Below are positions 1 through 10,655 of a DNA stretch of 64,000 nucleotides, in pieces. Both the position numbers and the translations under genes were made by a program. Position 1 is the stretch's first letter. Each line of letters starts with the position of its first letter. The DNA is taken from NCBI GenBank assembly GCA_022775765.1, contig JALFKC010000077.1, forward strand, positions 1-64,000, given 5' to 3'. The stretch is from Campylobacter sp. (GTDB lineage: Bacteria > Campylobacterota > Campylobacteria > Campylobacterales > Campylobacteraceae). The notes under the pieces are model-generated. The model saw only the letters and a program-made list of their open reading frames with translations. It had not been told where the DNA came from and did not search any database.

Positions 1-78
1 AAATGCAAGTATAAATGCAGATTAAAGTCGTTTGGGTTAGGAATTAGCCTCTTAGACTATAAACAACAAGCCCTTTGA
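1..78 (+). pseudogene. tnpB: C-terminal remnant of IS200/IS605-family TnpB, frameshifted
   Basis: The first bases read NASINA in frame 2 and then hit a stop. Frame 1 continues with LKSFGLGISLLDYKQQAL and stops at 76-78. NASxN is the conserved motif near the C-terminus of TnpB, the RNA-guided nuclease of IS200/IS605 elements, so the two pieces look like one C-terminus broken by a frameshift near base 20-25. The rest of the gene lies outside the window. The right-end hairpin typical of these elements follows at 112-133. An assembly error at the shift cannot be excluded. Confidence 0.6.
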
Positions 79-141
79 GTTAGCTAAGGTTACTTGGCTT
101 TAATTGGGAAGCACTCGCTTTTATAAGCGAGTGTGGTTCAC
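79..141 (+). mobile_element. Right end of IS200/IS605-type element with omega-RNA-like hairpin
   Basis: A perfect 9-bp stem with a 4-base loop (112-120 paired with 125-133) is flanked by GAAG on the left and TGGTTCAC on the right. This is the usual arrangement at the 3' end of tnpB elements, where the hairpin is both the transposase-recognised right end and the 3' part of the guide RNA scaffold. With omega RNAs the guide would be the bases just after the GGTTCA(C) edge, about 142 onward. The exact element boundary is inferred. Confidence 0.55.
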
Positions 142-268
142 AAAGGTAGATACTGAAATAGAAGTTTATTGTAAGATTAAAGGCTAATTGTAAAAATCTC
201 GTGCTTCTTTTATTTTGTGCATATTTGTTTTTGGTATATTTATATTTCATATATTTTTTAAGTGGTGA

Positions 269-397
269 CTTTTAGATAATTATGTTGGAAGAGACATAAA
301 AAGCATCACCTATCTAAAACTCTATGAAACAAAGCTTGGTGCGTCTTTGGCTACGGCTATGTTTAAAGGTGTGGTGATTTTTGTAGGTGTGTTGTGA
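269..397 (+). pseudogene. Unassigned coding remnant in decayed DNA
   Basis: One frame is open from 269 to the stop at 395-397, with residues such as YVGRDIKSITYLKLYETKLG followed by a hydrophobic tail (AMFKGVVIFVGVL). There is no start codon or ribosome-binding site at its beginning, and an in-frame stop lies just upstream. It looks like the C-terminal end of a membrane protein left after deletion, perhaps linked to the adjacent insertion element. I do not recognise the family. The rest of 142-486 holds nothing I can support. Confidence 0.3.
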
Positions 398-486
398 TAA
401 ATCTAAGAATAATATACTTTATATGGTTATACAGATTTACCAAAATCAAAAAGACTAGTAAAATTTTAGAAGTGAAATGAATTTTA

Positions 487-512
487 AATTTACCGCCAAA
501 GGGCGGTAAATT
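487..512 (-). terminator. Terminator of the nifS-nifU unit
   Basis: A perfect 11-bp inverted repeat (487-497 with 502-512, loop 498-501) begins one base after the nifU stop. On the minus strand it is GC-rich in the centre and followed by TTTAAAATT, so it fits an intrinsic terminator. Confidence 0.75.
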
Positions 513-513
513 C

Positions 514-1494
514 TCACACTGGAAGTATTCTGATTTTTGGGCTTAGGCTCTCTTTTAGTATGGTTTCTATCGCATAAAGTGTGCCAGTTGCACCGCTTGC
601 ACATCCACTGCAAGCCCCAAGATAGCGGATATATATGTCGATATTATCTGCATCTTCTTTTTTGATATCAAGTATCTCAAGATCCCCACCATCCATCATT
701 AACATAGGGCGAATCTCTTTGTTTATCTCTTCTTCTACAGCTTTAAATTGTCCGATAGTATTCATATCTTCAAATTTAGTCCTGTTCTCAGAGATTTTAC
801 TCATTCCCATAAGGCGTTCTTTCTCCATCTCGGCTCTAGTTTCAGCTAAAATATCGACCAAATAATGATCCCTTTTTTCGTGTCCACCAGGCTTTACACA
901 GCTCTTACAAAATGCACCAGCTTTGGTGTATTGAGTGATTTGCTCGACTGTTTTTAGGTCATTTAGTCTAATGACTTCTTTGATAGTGCCAAGGCTAACT
1001 CTAGCACACTCACACACTATTATCTCATCTTCAAAGTGTTCAGGATCTACGCCTTTATAGTTTGCTGCGGCTTGTTTGATGACATCGTATGCCATAACAG
1101 AACAGTGCATTTTTTGAGCTGGAACCGCAGGCGTATCAGGGTCATCACGCATAGCTTTTTCGACATCTATATTTGTGATTTTGACCGCTTCATCTACAGT
1201 TTTGCCCACGCAAAGTTCAGCCATTGTATCACTACTTGCGATTGCGGTGCCACAGCCAAAGCTTTTAAATTTTGCGTCTAAGATTTTATCAGTTTTTTCA
1301 TCTACTAGCCAGTAAAGTCTCACAGCGTCCCCACAGCTCTCAGCACCAAAGTCAGCCACTACAAGTTTACCGCCTTTAGCTTTAGCCTCTTCTTCGGTTA
1401 TCTCACCCATAAATCTAGGATGATTCATCCTATCTTGAACTTTTTGTGAATACTCTTCCCAAATTGAACCGCTTATTAAATTTCCTTTTGCCAT
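514..1494 (-). CDS. nifU: NifU iron-sulphur cluster assembly scaffold
   Basis: Scaffold on which [2Fe-2S] and [4Fe-4S] clusters are built before transfer to apoproteins. The 326 residues show the three-part NifU layout. There is an IscU-like domain with Cys54, Cys81 and Cys131, a central BFD-like ferredoxin domain with CEC at 161-163 and CKSC at 196-199, and a C-terminal Nfu domain with CSGC at 295-298. In epsilonproteobacteria this full-length NifU with NifS is the general, not nitrogen-fixation-specific, assembly system. It lies 9 bases downstream of nifS with an AAGGAG site, so the two are co-transcribed. Confidence 0.96.
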   Translation of the reverse strand: MAKGNLISGSIWEEYSQKVQDRMNHPRFMGEITEEEAKAKGGKLVVADFGAESCGDAVRLYWLVDEKTDKILDAKFKSFGCGTAIASSDTMAELCVGKTVDEAVKITNIDVEKAMRDDPDTPAVPAQKMHCSVMAYDVIKQAAANYKGVDPEHFEDEIIVCECARVSLGTIKEVIRLNDLKTVEQITQYTKAGAFCKSCVKPGGHEKRDHYLVDILAETRAEMEKERLMGMSKISENRTKFEDMNTIGQFKAVEEEINKEIRPMLMMDGGDLEILDIKKEDADNIDIYIRYLGACSGCASGATGTLYAIETILKESLSPKIRILPV

Positions 1495-1503
1495 TTTATC
1501 TCC

Positions 1504-2703
<1,200 letters not shown>

Positions 2704-2747
2704 TTACTCCAAAAATTTTAATTAGGATAATTTTTATCTCTTTTGTA

Positions 2748-2753
2748 TTATAT
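2748..2753 (-). promoter_or_regulatory. -10 box for nifSU
   Basis: TATAAT read on the minus strand, about 50 bases upstream of the nifS start. It is a consensus sigma-70-type -10 in a short AT-rich intergenic stretch. Start site not determined. Confidence 0.55.
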
Positions 2754-2810
2754 CAAAATTTGTAAATTTTATTTTAAAATTTGATAATTTCGCCTAAATT
2801 TTTCAAAATT

Positions 2811-3395
2811 TTAGAAATTTCCCTGTTTTGGCGAGTTTATTAGTGAAAAAAACTCTTTTCTAGTATCAGGGTCTTTGATAAAACATCCACGAAGCGCTGA
2901 AGTTGTCGTGGTTGAGTTGATCTTTTGCACCCCACGCATCTCAACGCACATATGCCTTGCTTCTATCACTACACCAACGCCTAAAGGGTGGATTACATCT
3001 TGGATTGCGGTTGCGATCTGTTCGGTGAGCTGTTCTTGGATTTGAAGACGCCTTGCAAAGATATTTACCATCCTAGGGATTTTGCTAAGTCCTACAACCT
3101 TGCCATTTGGGATATAGGCCACATGTGCTCTACCAATAATAGGAAGCAAATGGTGCTCACAAAGGCTATAAAACTCAATATCTCTAACCAAAACCATCTC
3201 TGAGTTTGAGCTGTTAAAAAGTGCGTCATTTAGCACGACTTTTGGATCTTCTTTGTAGCCACTTGTTAAAAACTCTAGGGATTTAAAAACTCTAGTTGGC
3301 GTTTTGATAAGGCCTTCTCTATTTATATCCTCACCCAAACACTCTAATATTGTTTTAACTGAAGTTTCAAATAACTCTTGTCTATTTTTTTGCAT
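2811..3395 (-). CDS. folE: GTP cyclohydrolase I
   Basis: Converts GTP to 7,8-dihydroneopterin triphosphate, first step of folate synthesis and of the queuosine/7-deazaguanine pathway, whose next enzymes (QueD, QueE) are encoded later in the window. The 194 residues carry the zinc-site motif [10 protein letters not shown] and, nearer the C-terminus, RHMCVEMRG with the second zinc cysteine. Length is typical. Divergently transcribed from tig; its stop is 113 bases from the nifS start. Confidence 0.96.
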   Translation of the reverse strand: MQKNRQELFETSVKTILECLGEDINREGLIKTPTRVFKSLEFLTSGYKEDPKVVLNDALFNSSNSEMVLVRDIEFYSLCEHHLLPIIGRAHVAYIPNGKVVGLSKIPRMVNIFARRLQIQEQLTEQIATAIQDVIHPLGVGVVIEARHMCVEMRGVQKINSTTTTSALRGCFIKDPDTRKEFFSLINSPKQGNF

Positions 3396-3532
3396 ATTTT
3401 TCCTTAAATTTTTGCTAAATTTTACTATTTTTGACTTTTGTACTGTTTAATTTTGAAATTCTAGCTAAAATAAAGATAAATTTTGGTATATTTACAGATA
3501 AATTTTTTAAAAAAGATCAAAAAAGGAAAAAA

Positions 3533-4852
3533 ATGGAAGTAAATTCACAACTTTTAAATTCTGCTAATGCGACTATAGATGTCAAAATTGACCGCAAAGC
3601 TATAGATGACAAAATCTTAGCATTAGCCAAAAATGCCGCAAAACAGGTGAAAATTGACGGCTTTAGACCAGGCAAAGTGCCTGTAAGCGTAGTGCTTAAA
3701 AGATACAAAAGCGAACTTGAAAAGGACGCTAAGCAAGAGCTAATTAAAGAGGCTGTAGATGAGGGCTTAAAGGCTATTAATAAAAAAAGTGATGATATTT
3801 TAGGTGAGCCTGTATTTGGCAAATTGGACGACAAAGACGCACTAGAAGCGAGCATTGAGGTATCTTTTAGACCTGAGATTAGCGTTGATGGATATGAAGA
3901 GATTATCCCAACTTACTCAACCCCAAGAGTAACCAAAAAAGAGATTGAAGAAAAAGTTAATGAGTTCTTAAAAGTAATTGCCCCTATACAAAAGATAGAA
4001 AAAGAGATCTTAGAAAAAGGCGATTATGCCAAATTTGACTTTGAGGGTTTTGTAGATGGCGTTGCGTTTGATGGTGGCAAGGCTAAGGATTTTGTGCTAG
4101 AAATTGGCTCAAATCAGTTTATTCCTGGATTTGAAGATGGTATGGTAGGGCTAAAAGTTGGTGAAGAAAAAGATATAAATGTTAAATTCCCAGACAATTA
4201 TAACGCTAAGAATTTAGCTGGCAAAGACGCAGTTTTCAAGGTTAAACTTAGCGAAATTCAAGCCAAAAATGTAGTTAGCGAACTAACTGATGAAATTTTA
4301 AGAAAAAATGTCCCAAATGAAAAAGACATCACCAAAGAGATTTTTGAAGGCAGAATAAAAGATGGCATTAGAGAAGATAAATTCCAAAAACTTTTAAATG
4401 ACGAATTAAAGCCTAAATTTGCAGATAGTGCGGTTGAAAAGTTTAGCTTTGATCTACCAAAAAATATCGTAGAACAAGAGATGAATTTGCAATTTAACGC
4501 AAAATGGCAAACCTTTAGCCCTGAAGAGATGGCGAAATTTAGAGAAGACAAAGACGCACTTACAAACGAGAGAGAAAAGCTTAGAAAAGACGCTGAAAAG
4601 AGCGTAAAACTTACCTTTATAGTCGATGAACTTGCTAAGCTTAGAGGCATTGAAGTAAGTGATCAAGAACTAGCTCAAGCGGTGTATTTTGAAGCTTATA
4701 AATATGGCGTAGATCCAAAAGAGCATATCAAAAATTATCAAGAGAGAGGAATGCTACCTGCAGTTAAAATGGCACTTATCGAAGAGAAGCTTTTCAATGA
4801 TCTTTTTAGCAAGGATGACAAAAGCAAAAAAGATGAGGAAAAAGGCGAATAA
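3533..4852 (+). CDS. tig: Trigger factor, ribosome-associated chaperone
   Basis: Peptidyl-prolyl isomerase and chaperone that binds nascent chains at the ribosome exit. The ATG at 3533 was chosen because AAAAGG lies 6-12 bases before it; a start at 3431 would add 34 residues absent from the family. The product has 439 residues. The N-terminal domain carries the ribosome-binding GFRPGKVP signature, followed by an FKBP-type domain ([18 protein letters not shown] onward) and a helical C-terminal arm. First gene of a long operon; its stop overlaps the clpP start by one base. Confidence 0.95.
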   Translation: MEVNSQLLNSANATIDVKIDRKAIDDKILALAKNAAKQVKIDGFRPGKVPVSVVLKRYKSELEKDAKQELIKEAVDEGLKAINKKSDDILGEPVFGKLDDKDALEASIEVSFRPEISVDGYEEIIPTYSTPRVTKKEIEEKVNEFLKVIAPIQKIEKEILEKGDYAKFDFEGFVDGVAFDGGKAKDFVLEIGSNQFIPGFEDGMVGLKVGEEKDINVKFPDNYNAKNLAGKDAVFKVKLSEIQAKNVVSELTDEILRKNVPNEKDITKEIFEGRIKDGIREDKFQKLLNDELKPKFADSAVEKFSFDLPKNIVEQEMNLQFNAKWQTFSPEEMAKFREDKDALTNEREKLRKDAEKSVKLTFIVDELAKLRGIEVSDQELAQAVYFEAYKYGVDPKEHIKNYQERGMLPAVKMALIEEKLFNDLFSKDDKSKKDEEKGE

Positions 4853-5445
4853 TGAGCTATTATATCCCTTATGTGGTTGAGAAAACAAGCAGGGGCGAAA
4901 GAAGCTATGATATCTACTCTCGTCTTTTAAAAGATAGAATTATCCTACTAAGTGGCGAGATAAACGACGATGTGGCAAGTTCCATCGTCGCCCAACTACT
5001 ATTTTTGGAAGCTGAAGACCCAGACAAAGATATCTATCTATATATAAATAGCCCAGGTGGTGTGGTTACGAGTGGATTTAGTATCTATGATACGATGAAT
5101 TATATCAGACCCGAAGTTAGCACGATTTGCATAGGACAAGCCGCTTCAATGGGTGCATTTTTGCTAAGTTGTGGACAAAAAGGCAAGAGATATGCACTTC
5201 CAAACTCTCGCATAATGATTCACCAGCCACTAGGTGGTGCTCAAGGTCAAGCCACAGAGATAGAAATTCAAGCCAAAGAGATACTAAGAATTAAGAAAAA
5301 TTTAAATGAAATCCTAGCTCAAAACACAGGCAAAGATATCGCCACTATAGAAAAAGACACCGATAGAGACTTTTTTATGAGTTCAAAAGAAGCACTTGAT
5401 TATGGACTTATAGATAAAGTTTTAGAAAAGAGCTTAGAAAAATGA
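4852..5445 (+). CDS. clpP: ATP-dependent Clp protease proteolytic subunit
   Basis: Serine protease barrel that degrades unfolded proteins delivered by ClpX/ClpA. 197 residues with the catalytic triad visible: Ser99 in [10 protein letters not shown], His124 in [10 protein letters not shown] and Asp173 near DTDRDFF. No propeptide is evident. Lies between trigger factor and peptide deformylase, so folding, processing and degradation of new proteins are encoded together. Overlaps tig by 1 base and def by 4. Confidence 0.97.
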   Translation: MSYYIPYVVEKTSRGERSYDIYSRLLKDRIILLSGEINDDVASSIVAQLLFLEAEDPDKDIYLYINSPGGVVTSGFSIYDTMNYIRPEVSTICIGQAASMGAFLLSCGQKGKRYALPNSRIMIHQPLGGAQGQATEIEIQAKEILRIKKNLNEILAQNTGKDIATIEKDTDRDFFMSSKEALDYGLIDKVLEKSLEK

Positions 5446-5948
5446 CACTTGAGGTTTTGACATATCCAAACAAAAAGCTTTATGAAAAGTCCAAAGAAGT
5501 AACTAAATTTGATGAGAATTTGCATAAATTTTTGGATGATATGTATGAAACTATGATAGCTAGCAAGGGCATTGGTCTAGCTGCCATTCAAGTTGGCAAT
5601 CCCATCAGAGCTATAGTGATAAATTTAGTCGGCGAAGATGATATCCAACACCCAGAAGATAAACTTGAGCTAATTAATCCTGTGATAACTCACAAAGATG
5701 GTGAGATAGTGTTTCAAGAGGGGTGCCTCTCGGTTCCTGGATTTTATGAAGATGTCAAAAGAGCAGGACATATCAAATTAGCTTATCAAGATAGAGATGG
5801 CAAATCCCATCAGATGGAAGCTGACGAGCTTCTTGGGGTCTGCATTCAACACGAGATAGATCATCTAAACGGCCATCTTTTTATAGAGTATATTGGCTAC
5901 AATCAAAAAAAGAGATTTCAAAAAGAATTTAAGAAAAACCAAAAATGA
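5442..5948 (+). CDS. def: Peptide deformylase
   Basis: Removes the formyl group from the N-terminal methionine of new proteins. All three motifs are present: [10 protein letters not shown] (43-52), EGCLS with metal ligand Cys95, and HEIDH with His137, His141 and catalytic Glu138. 168 residues, normal length. Its ATGA overlaps the clpP stop and its own stop overlaps the yifB start. Confidence 0.97.
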   Translation: MTLEVLTYPNKKLYEKSKEVTKFDENLHKFLDDMYETMIASKGIGLAAIQVGNPIRAIVINLVGEDDIQHPEDKLELINPVITHKDGEIVFQEGCLSVPGFYEDVKRAGHIKLAYQDRDGKSHQMEADELLGVCIQHEIDHLNGHLFIEYIGYNQKKRFQKEFKKNQK

Positions 5949-7456
5949 GATCCCTAAAATGCACCACTTTTAATGATGAGATAAGCATTGTAGGCGTGGA
6001 AGCGTCTTTTTTAAGAGGGCTTCCATCCTTTAACATAGTAGGGCTTCCAAATACCGCGATAAAAGAGAGCGAAAACCGCATAAAAGCTGCACTTATCAAT
6101 GCAGGCTTTAATTTCCCACCCAAAAAAATCATCATAAGCTTATCACCATCAGATTTACCAAAAAGAGGTAGCCATTTTGACCTTTGTATAGCGGTTTTGG
6201 TTGCTATGCAAAACGATGAGTTTGATGAGAGCTTTTTTGTCTTTGGCGAATTAGGACTTGATGGAAGTGTTAAAAGCACGGCAAATCTATTTTCTCAACT
6301 GCTATTTTTAAGCTCAAAAGTTAAAAATGCCAAAGTATTGCTTCCGCTTGAAATCGCCAAAAAAGCCGCCTGCATACCAAAACTTGAAATTTACGCAGTT
6401 TCAAATTTGCAAGATGCGGTGAGATTTTTTAGAGATGATGAGTTTAAAAATAGCTGTAAATTTAACGAAACACACGAAATTTTTGAGAATTTTATAGAGT
6501 TAAATGGCCAAATTTATGTGCCAAATTTTGACTACAAGCTTGATTTTAAAGATGTCAAAGGTCAAGCCAGAGCAAAAAGAGCTAGTCTAATCGCGGCTGC
6601 TGGAATGCATAATATTTTGTTTGAAGGAAGCCCAGGAAGCGGCAAAAGTATGTGTGCCAAACGCATTCGCTATATTTTGCCACCACAGAGTTTAGATGAG
6701 ATTTTGCTAGCCTCGGCCTACCGGTCGCTAAACAATCAAGATAGCGATTTTAGTGCATTTAGACCATTTAGAAGCCCACACCACACATCCACAAGAAGCT
6801 CTATTTTTGGTGGCGGATCGCATAGTGCTAGAGTTGGAGAGATTGGGCTCGCAAATGGTGGGGAGCTGTTTTTTGATGAGCTTCCACACTTTTCTAAAAA
6901 TGTGCTTGAGAGCCTAAGAGAGCCACTTGAGGATAATCAAATTCTCGTCTCACGCGTAAATTCAAAGACCAAATATCAGACTAAATTCATCTTCGTAGCG
7001 GCACAAAATCCTTGCCCTTGTGGCAATCTATTTTCTAAAAACGCGACTTGCATATGTTCTCAAAACGATATCAAACGCTACAAAAACCGCATCTCAGCAC
7101 CACTTTTGGATAGAATTGAGCTCTATGTTGCGATGGAGGAGATTTCCAAAAACGATAGAAGTGATCTTACTAGTGCCCAAATGCATGAAGATGTTTTAAA
7201 AGCTTTTATGCGTCAAAAAAATAGAGGCCAAAGAGAGCTAAATGGCAAGATGAGCGATGAGGAGGTTAGTAAGTTTTGCACCCTTGAACCGCACGCTAAA
7301 GATACGCTTTTTAAGAGCATAAATAGATTTAATCTCTCTCAAAGGGGGATTAACAAAACTCTAAAAGTTGCTAGAACAATTGCAGATTTGGATGAAAAAG
7401 AGTTAATAGATAAAAGTAGTATAATTGAAGCACTTGGATTTAGGATTAGAGTATGA
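5945..7456 (+). CDS. YifB/ComM-family Mg-chelatase-like AAA+ ATPase
   Basis: 503 residues with an N-terminal ChlI-type (Lon-protease-like fold) domain, a Walker A motif GSPGSGKS at about 228-235, a FDELPHF Walker B region and the C-terminal Mg-chelatase-related helical domain. In Vibrio and Haemophilus the homologue ComM is a helicase promoting branch migration during natural transformation; that role is family knowledge, not shown here. Translationally coupled to def and nnrDE by ATGA overlaps. Confidence 0.9.
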   Translation: MRSLKCTTFNDEISIVGVEASFLRGLPSFNIVGLPNTAIKESENRIKAALINAGFNFPPKKIIISLSPSDLPKRGSHFDLCIAVLVAMQNDEFDESFFVFGELGLDGSVKSTANLFSQLLFLSSKVKNAKVLLPLEIAKKAACIPKLEIYAVSNLQDAVRFFRDDEFKNSCKFNETHEIFENFIELNGQIYVPNFDYKLDFKDVKGQARAKRASLIAAAGMHNILFEGSPGSGKSMCAKRIRYILPPQSLDEILLASAYRSLNNQDSDFSAFRPFRSPHHTSTRSSIFGGGSHSARVGEIGLANGGELFFDELPHFSKNVLESLREPLEDNQILVSRVNSKTKYQTKFIFVAAQNPCPCGNLFSKNATCICSQNDIKRYKNRISAPLLDRIELYVAMEEISKNDRSDLTSAQMHEDVLKAFMRQKNRGQRELNGKMSDEEVSKFCTLEPHAKDTLFKSINRFNLSQRGINKTLKVARTIADLDEKELIDKSSIIEALGFRIRV

Positions 7457-8820
7457 AAAATTTATATGAAAGTAGTGATTTTTTAGACAAAAGAGCGAGC
7501 GAAAGTTTTGGCATAAGTAGTGAAATTTTGATGGAAAATGCAGCCGCTAAAATAGAAAAGATCGTAAGAAAACATCTCAAAAAAGGAAGCAAAATTTTAG
7601 CCATTTGTGGCAGTGGTAATAACGCAGCTGACGCAGTTTGTGCTCTAAGAAGGCTTTGTGGGGATTATAAGTGTGAGATTTATCTAGTTTTTGATAAGCA
7701 AAACTCTATGCTAACTCATCAGCTTGCAATCGCTCAAAATGTCGGCGTTAAAATTTGTAGTGAATTAAAAAAGGCCAAATGCTATATCGATGGTATTTTT
7801 GGAAGTGGGCTAAATAAAGAGTTAAGCGATGAAATTGCAGATCTAATAAATGGTATAAATTCCAAAAAAGCTCTAAAAATCGCCGTAGATATTCCTAGTG
7901 GAATAGGGTTAAGTTTAATCTCAAAAGTAGCCTTTAAAGCGAACTACACTGTAAGTATGGGGGCTTTAAAGTTAGCCTTGTTTAGCGACTTTGCTAAGGA
8001 TTATGTAGGCAAGGTAGCGGTGGCAAATTTAGGAGTTTCAAGGGGGAAATTTGAACTACCAACTACAAATTTTTTGCTTGAGAAAAAAGATCTAAATTTA
8101 CCAAGACGAAAATTAAATAATACTAACAAAGGAAGTTTTGGTCACACTTTTGTGGTGTGTGGGCAGATGAGTGGGGCGGCCATCATCGCTGGGCTTGCAA
8201 GTAGTGCTATAGGGAGTGGATTAGTTAGCTTGGTTAGCGATAAGAGCCTAAGCTTACCACCAAATTTAATGCAAAAATCTAGCCTAGAAAATGCCAAAGT
8301 TGTAGCGGTTGGAATGGGGCTAGGTGGGACTAAATTTGACCTAGCAAGCTTAAATGGCAAAAAAGCGGTAATTGATGCGGATCTGTTTTATGATAAGAAT
8401 TTAGTAGAGTTTTTAAATGATGAGTGCGTATTAACCCCGCACCCAAAGGAGTTTAGCTCGCTTTTAGAGCTTAGTGGATTTGGCAAAGTTAGCGTTAGCG
8501 AAATTCAACAAAATCGCTTTTTTTACGCTAAAAAGTGGAGTGAGAAATTTAGCAGTGTTTTAGTGCTAAAGGGTGCAAATACCATCATCACTTTTAGGGG
8601 CGAGATTTTTGTTATGCCACTTGGGTCGTCAAAACTTGCAAAAGGTGGCAGTGGTGATGCGTTAGCTGGGATGATAGCAGGGCTACTAGCCAATGGATAC
8701 AGCCCGCTTGACGCGGCCATTAGTGGAACTATAGCTCACGCTATGGCGGCTAAGAAAGCAAAAGTTAGCTCATTTGCTATGGATAGTTTAGATTTAATCA
8801 AAGGGATAAAATGCTTATAA
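7453..8820 (+). CDS. nnr: Bifunctional NAD(P)H-hydrate repair enzyme (epimerase and dehydratase)
   Basis: Repairs damaged NAD(P)H hydrates. The first ~200 residues are a YjeF-N epimerase (MENAA, CGSGNNAADAV, DGIFGSGL). The rest is the ADP-dependent dehydratase, with GSFGHTFVVCG, LTPHPKEF and the phosphate-binding KGGSGDALAGMIAG near the C-terminus. 455 residues, somewhat short for the fusion, but both halves are complete. Overlaps yifB by 4 and purN by 10 bases. Confidence 0.94.
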   Translation: MKNLYESSDFLDKRASESFGISSEILMENAAAKIEKIVRKHLKKGSKILAICGSGNNAADAVCALRRLCGDYKCEIYLVFDKQNSMLTHQLAIAQNVGVKICSELKKAKCYIDGIFGSGLNKELSDEIADLINGINSKKALKIAVDIPSGIGLSLISKVAFKANYTVSMGALKLALFSDFAKDYVGKVAVANLGVSRGKFELPTTNFLLEKKDLNLPRRKLNNTNKGSFGHTFVVCGQMSGAAIIAGLASSAIGSGLVSLVSDKSLSLPPNLMQKSSLENAKVVAVGMGLGGTKFDLASLNGKKAVIDADLFYDKNLVEFLNDECVLTPHPKEFSSLLELSGFGKVSVSEIQQNRFFYAKKWSEKFSSVLVLKGANTIITFRGEIFVMPLGSSKLAKGGSGDALAGMIAGLLANGYSPLDAAISGTIAHAMAAKKAKVSSFAMDSLDLIKGIKCL

Positions 8821-9392
8821 AAAAATTCGCCATTTTGTTTAGCGGAAATGGCTCAAATATGGAAGCTTTACTTCAAAAACTTCACAATCAAACTTTTGGG
8901 AATGTTAGGCTTCAATGTGAACTTCTCATCACCAACAATCCTGAGGCTTATGGCATTCAAAGAGCTCTCAAATTTGGGCTTGAGCCAATTATCATCAATT
9001 ACAAAGATTTCAGCTCAAGGCAGGAATTTGATGACGCGTTGGTGGCTGAGATTTCAAAACACGATATCGATCTTACGATTTTAGCTGGATTTATGAGAAT
9101 CTTGACGCCAAATTTTACTACAAAGATAAAAGCTATCAATCTTCATCCATCAATTTTGCCACTTTTTAAGGGTGCAAACGCAATCAAAGAGAGTTTTGAG
9201 AGTGATATGATGGTTGGCGGGGTGAGTGTGCACTATGTAAATGAAGAGCTTGATGGTGGTAAACTCATACTTCAACAGACTTTTGAGAGAAAAGATGGGA
9301 TGAGTTTAGATGAGTGGGAGAGCAGTATTCACTCTTTGGAACATGAAATTTTGCCAAAAGCAGTTATAAAAATCTTAACCAAAGGAAATTAA
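8811..9392 (+). CDS. purN: Phosphoribosylglycinamide formyltransferase
   Basis: Transfers formyl from 10-formyl-THF to GAR in purine synthesis. 193 residues with the N-terminal FSGNGSNMEAL loop, GFMRILTP, the catalytic INLHPSILPLFKG block (Asn and His) and HYVNEELDGG supplying the catalytic Asp. Start overlaps nnr; stop overlaps terC by one base. Confidence 0.96.
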   Translation: MLIKKFAILFSGNGSNMEALLQKLHNQTFGNVRLQCELLITNNPEAYGIQRALKFGLEPIIINYKDFSSRQEFDDALVAEISKHDIDLTILAGFMRILTPNFTTKIKAINLHPSILPLFKGANAIKESFESDMMVGGVSVHYVNEELDGGKLILQQTFERKDGMSLDEWESSIHSLEHEILPKAVIKILTKGN

Positions 9393-10144
9393 TGCTTGAA
9401 TGGATATATTCACCAGAAGCGTGGGTAAGTTTGGCGACCCTAATTGGGCTTGAGTTGGTGCTTGGAATTGACAATATCATTTTTATAGCGATTTTGTGCT
9501 CTAAACTTCCACCAAATCAAAGGGATAAAGCTAGGATTTTGGGTCTTGGTTTTGCGATGATTACTAGGATTTTGCTTCTACTTACTCTATTTTGGATAAT
9601 GAAACTCACCACGCCGCTTTTTAGTGTAGTTGGGGTTGAGATTTCAGGACGAGATTTGATACTTATAATAGGCGGGCTTTTTTTGATAGGCAAATCCACA
9701 CTCGAAATTTATCATAATGTCGTCGAAGAGCCAGATTACCACGAAAATCCTAAGCCCAAAAAACACGCAGGATTTTTTGTAACCATCATTGAAATTGGCA
9801 TACTTGATATAGTTTTTTCGCTCGATAGTGTAATAACTGCGGTTGGAATGGCTAATCATATCGAAATAATGATAATCGCAGTAATCGTGGCAATCTTTGT
9901 AATGATGGTGGCAAGTGGGCCAATAAGTAGGTTTGTGGATAACAATCCAACTATCAAAATTCTTGCACTTTCGTTTTTGATTTTGATAGGAGTTTCGCTT
10001 GTAGCTGAAGGGCTTGACTTTCATATTTCAAAGACTTATATCTACTTTGCGATGGCGTTTTCTTTGGCTGTTGAGATGATAAATATCTATATCAAAAACA
10101 AACACCAAAAAGCTACCTTAAAGTATAAAAACGAAGAGAAATAG
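9392..10144 (+). CDS. TerC-family integral membrane protein
   Basis: 250 residues with about seven membrane segments and the two conserved acidic signatures of the TerC/Alx family, LELVLGIDNIIFIAI near residue 20-34 and DIVFSLDSVITAVGM in the second half. Family members are tied to Mn2+ export or metal loading of exported proteins; the metal here is unknown. Last gene of the tig operon, followed by a strong terminator. Confidence 0.88.
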   Translation: MLEWIYSPEAWVSLATLIGLELVLGIDNIIFIAILCSKLPPNQRDKARILGLGFAMITRILLLLTLFWIMKLTTPLFSVVGVEISGRDLILIIGGLFLIGKSTLEIYHNVVEEPDYHENPKPKKHAGFFVTIIEIGILDIVFSLDSVITAVGMANHIEIMIIAVIVAIFVMMVASGPISRFVDNNPTIKILALSFLILIGVSLVAEGLDFHISKTYIYFAMAFSLAVEMINIYIKNKHQKATLKYKNEEK

Positions 10145-10155
10145 TAAATTAACAC

Positions 10156-10188
10156 TGTAAATTTAATGAATTATCTATTAAATTTACA
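10156..10188 (+). terminator. Terminator of the tig-terC operon
   Basis: Perfect 12-bp inverted repeat (10156-10167 with 10177-10188) with a 9-base loop, followed by ACTGTTTTT. It starts 11 bases after the terC stop. Confidence 0.8.
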
Positions 10189-10399
10189 ACTGTTTTTGCA
10201 AGATAAATTCTACAATATTATGAAATATTTTAGTTAAAAGCCAAAATTTAGCTATTTCAAATTTATATGAATTTAAACCCTGCAAAGGCTTAAATTTAGA
10301 AGTAAAATAGAATTTTTATCAGTTAGCACAATAAATTTAGTTAATACTTTAAATTTACCATATTTTAAGCCAAATAATTATATCATTTCACTATAAATT

Positions 10400-10418
10400 A
10401 ATAATGATTATCTTTTTG
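10400..10418 (+). promoter_or_regulatory. Putative Fur box upstream of feoA
   Basis: The 19 bases match the classical Fur consensus at 14 positions, with an uninterrupted ATAATGAT core and TATC following it. They end 15 bases before the feoA start, where a repressor would block expression. The surrounding 10189-10399 is AT-rich and holds no gene. Regulation by iron is inferred. Confidence 0.55.
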
Positions 10419-10433
10419 ATGAGGTTTTTGATA

Positions 10434-10652
10434 ATGAGTTTAAATGATATAAAAAGTGGGAAATCTTGCAAAATCAAGGCTATCAATGCCACAGATATCT
10501 TAGGGCAGAGACTCCTTGATATGGGCTTTATTGAGGGAACAAGTATCACAGTGATGAGACAAGCTCCTCTAAAAGATCCAATCGAGCTTAAAATTCACGG
10601 CTATTTGGTCGCTCTTAGAAGAAATGAAGCAAAGCTAATTGAGGTCGAATAA
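10434..10652 (+). CDS. feoA: Ferrous iron transport accessory protein FeoA
   Basis: Small cytoplasmic SH3-like partner of FeoB. The start at 10434 (MSLNDIKSG) is preferred because GAGG lies 9 bases upstream and it removes a hydrophobic extension foreign to FeoA. The 72 residues contain the family core LGQRLLDMGFIEGT and DPIELKIHGYLVALRRNEA. Three bases separate its stop from the feoB GTG start. Confidence 0.93.
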   Translation: MSLNDIKSGKSCKIKAINATDILGQRLLDMGFIEGTSITVMRQAPLKDPIELKIHGYLVALRRNEAKLIEVE

Positions 10653-10655
10653 AGA

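Noticed and set aside
3431-3532. N-terminal extension of trigger factor
   Set aside because: The 34 extra residues are not family-like and a good ribosome-binding site lies before 3533.
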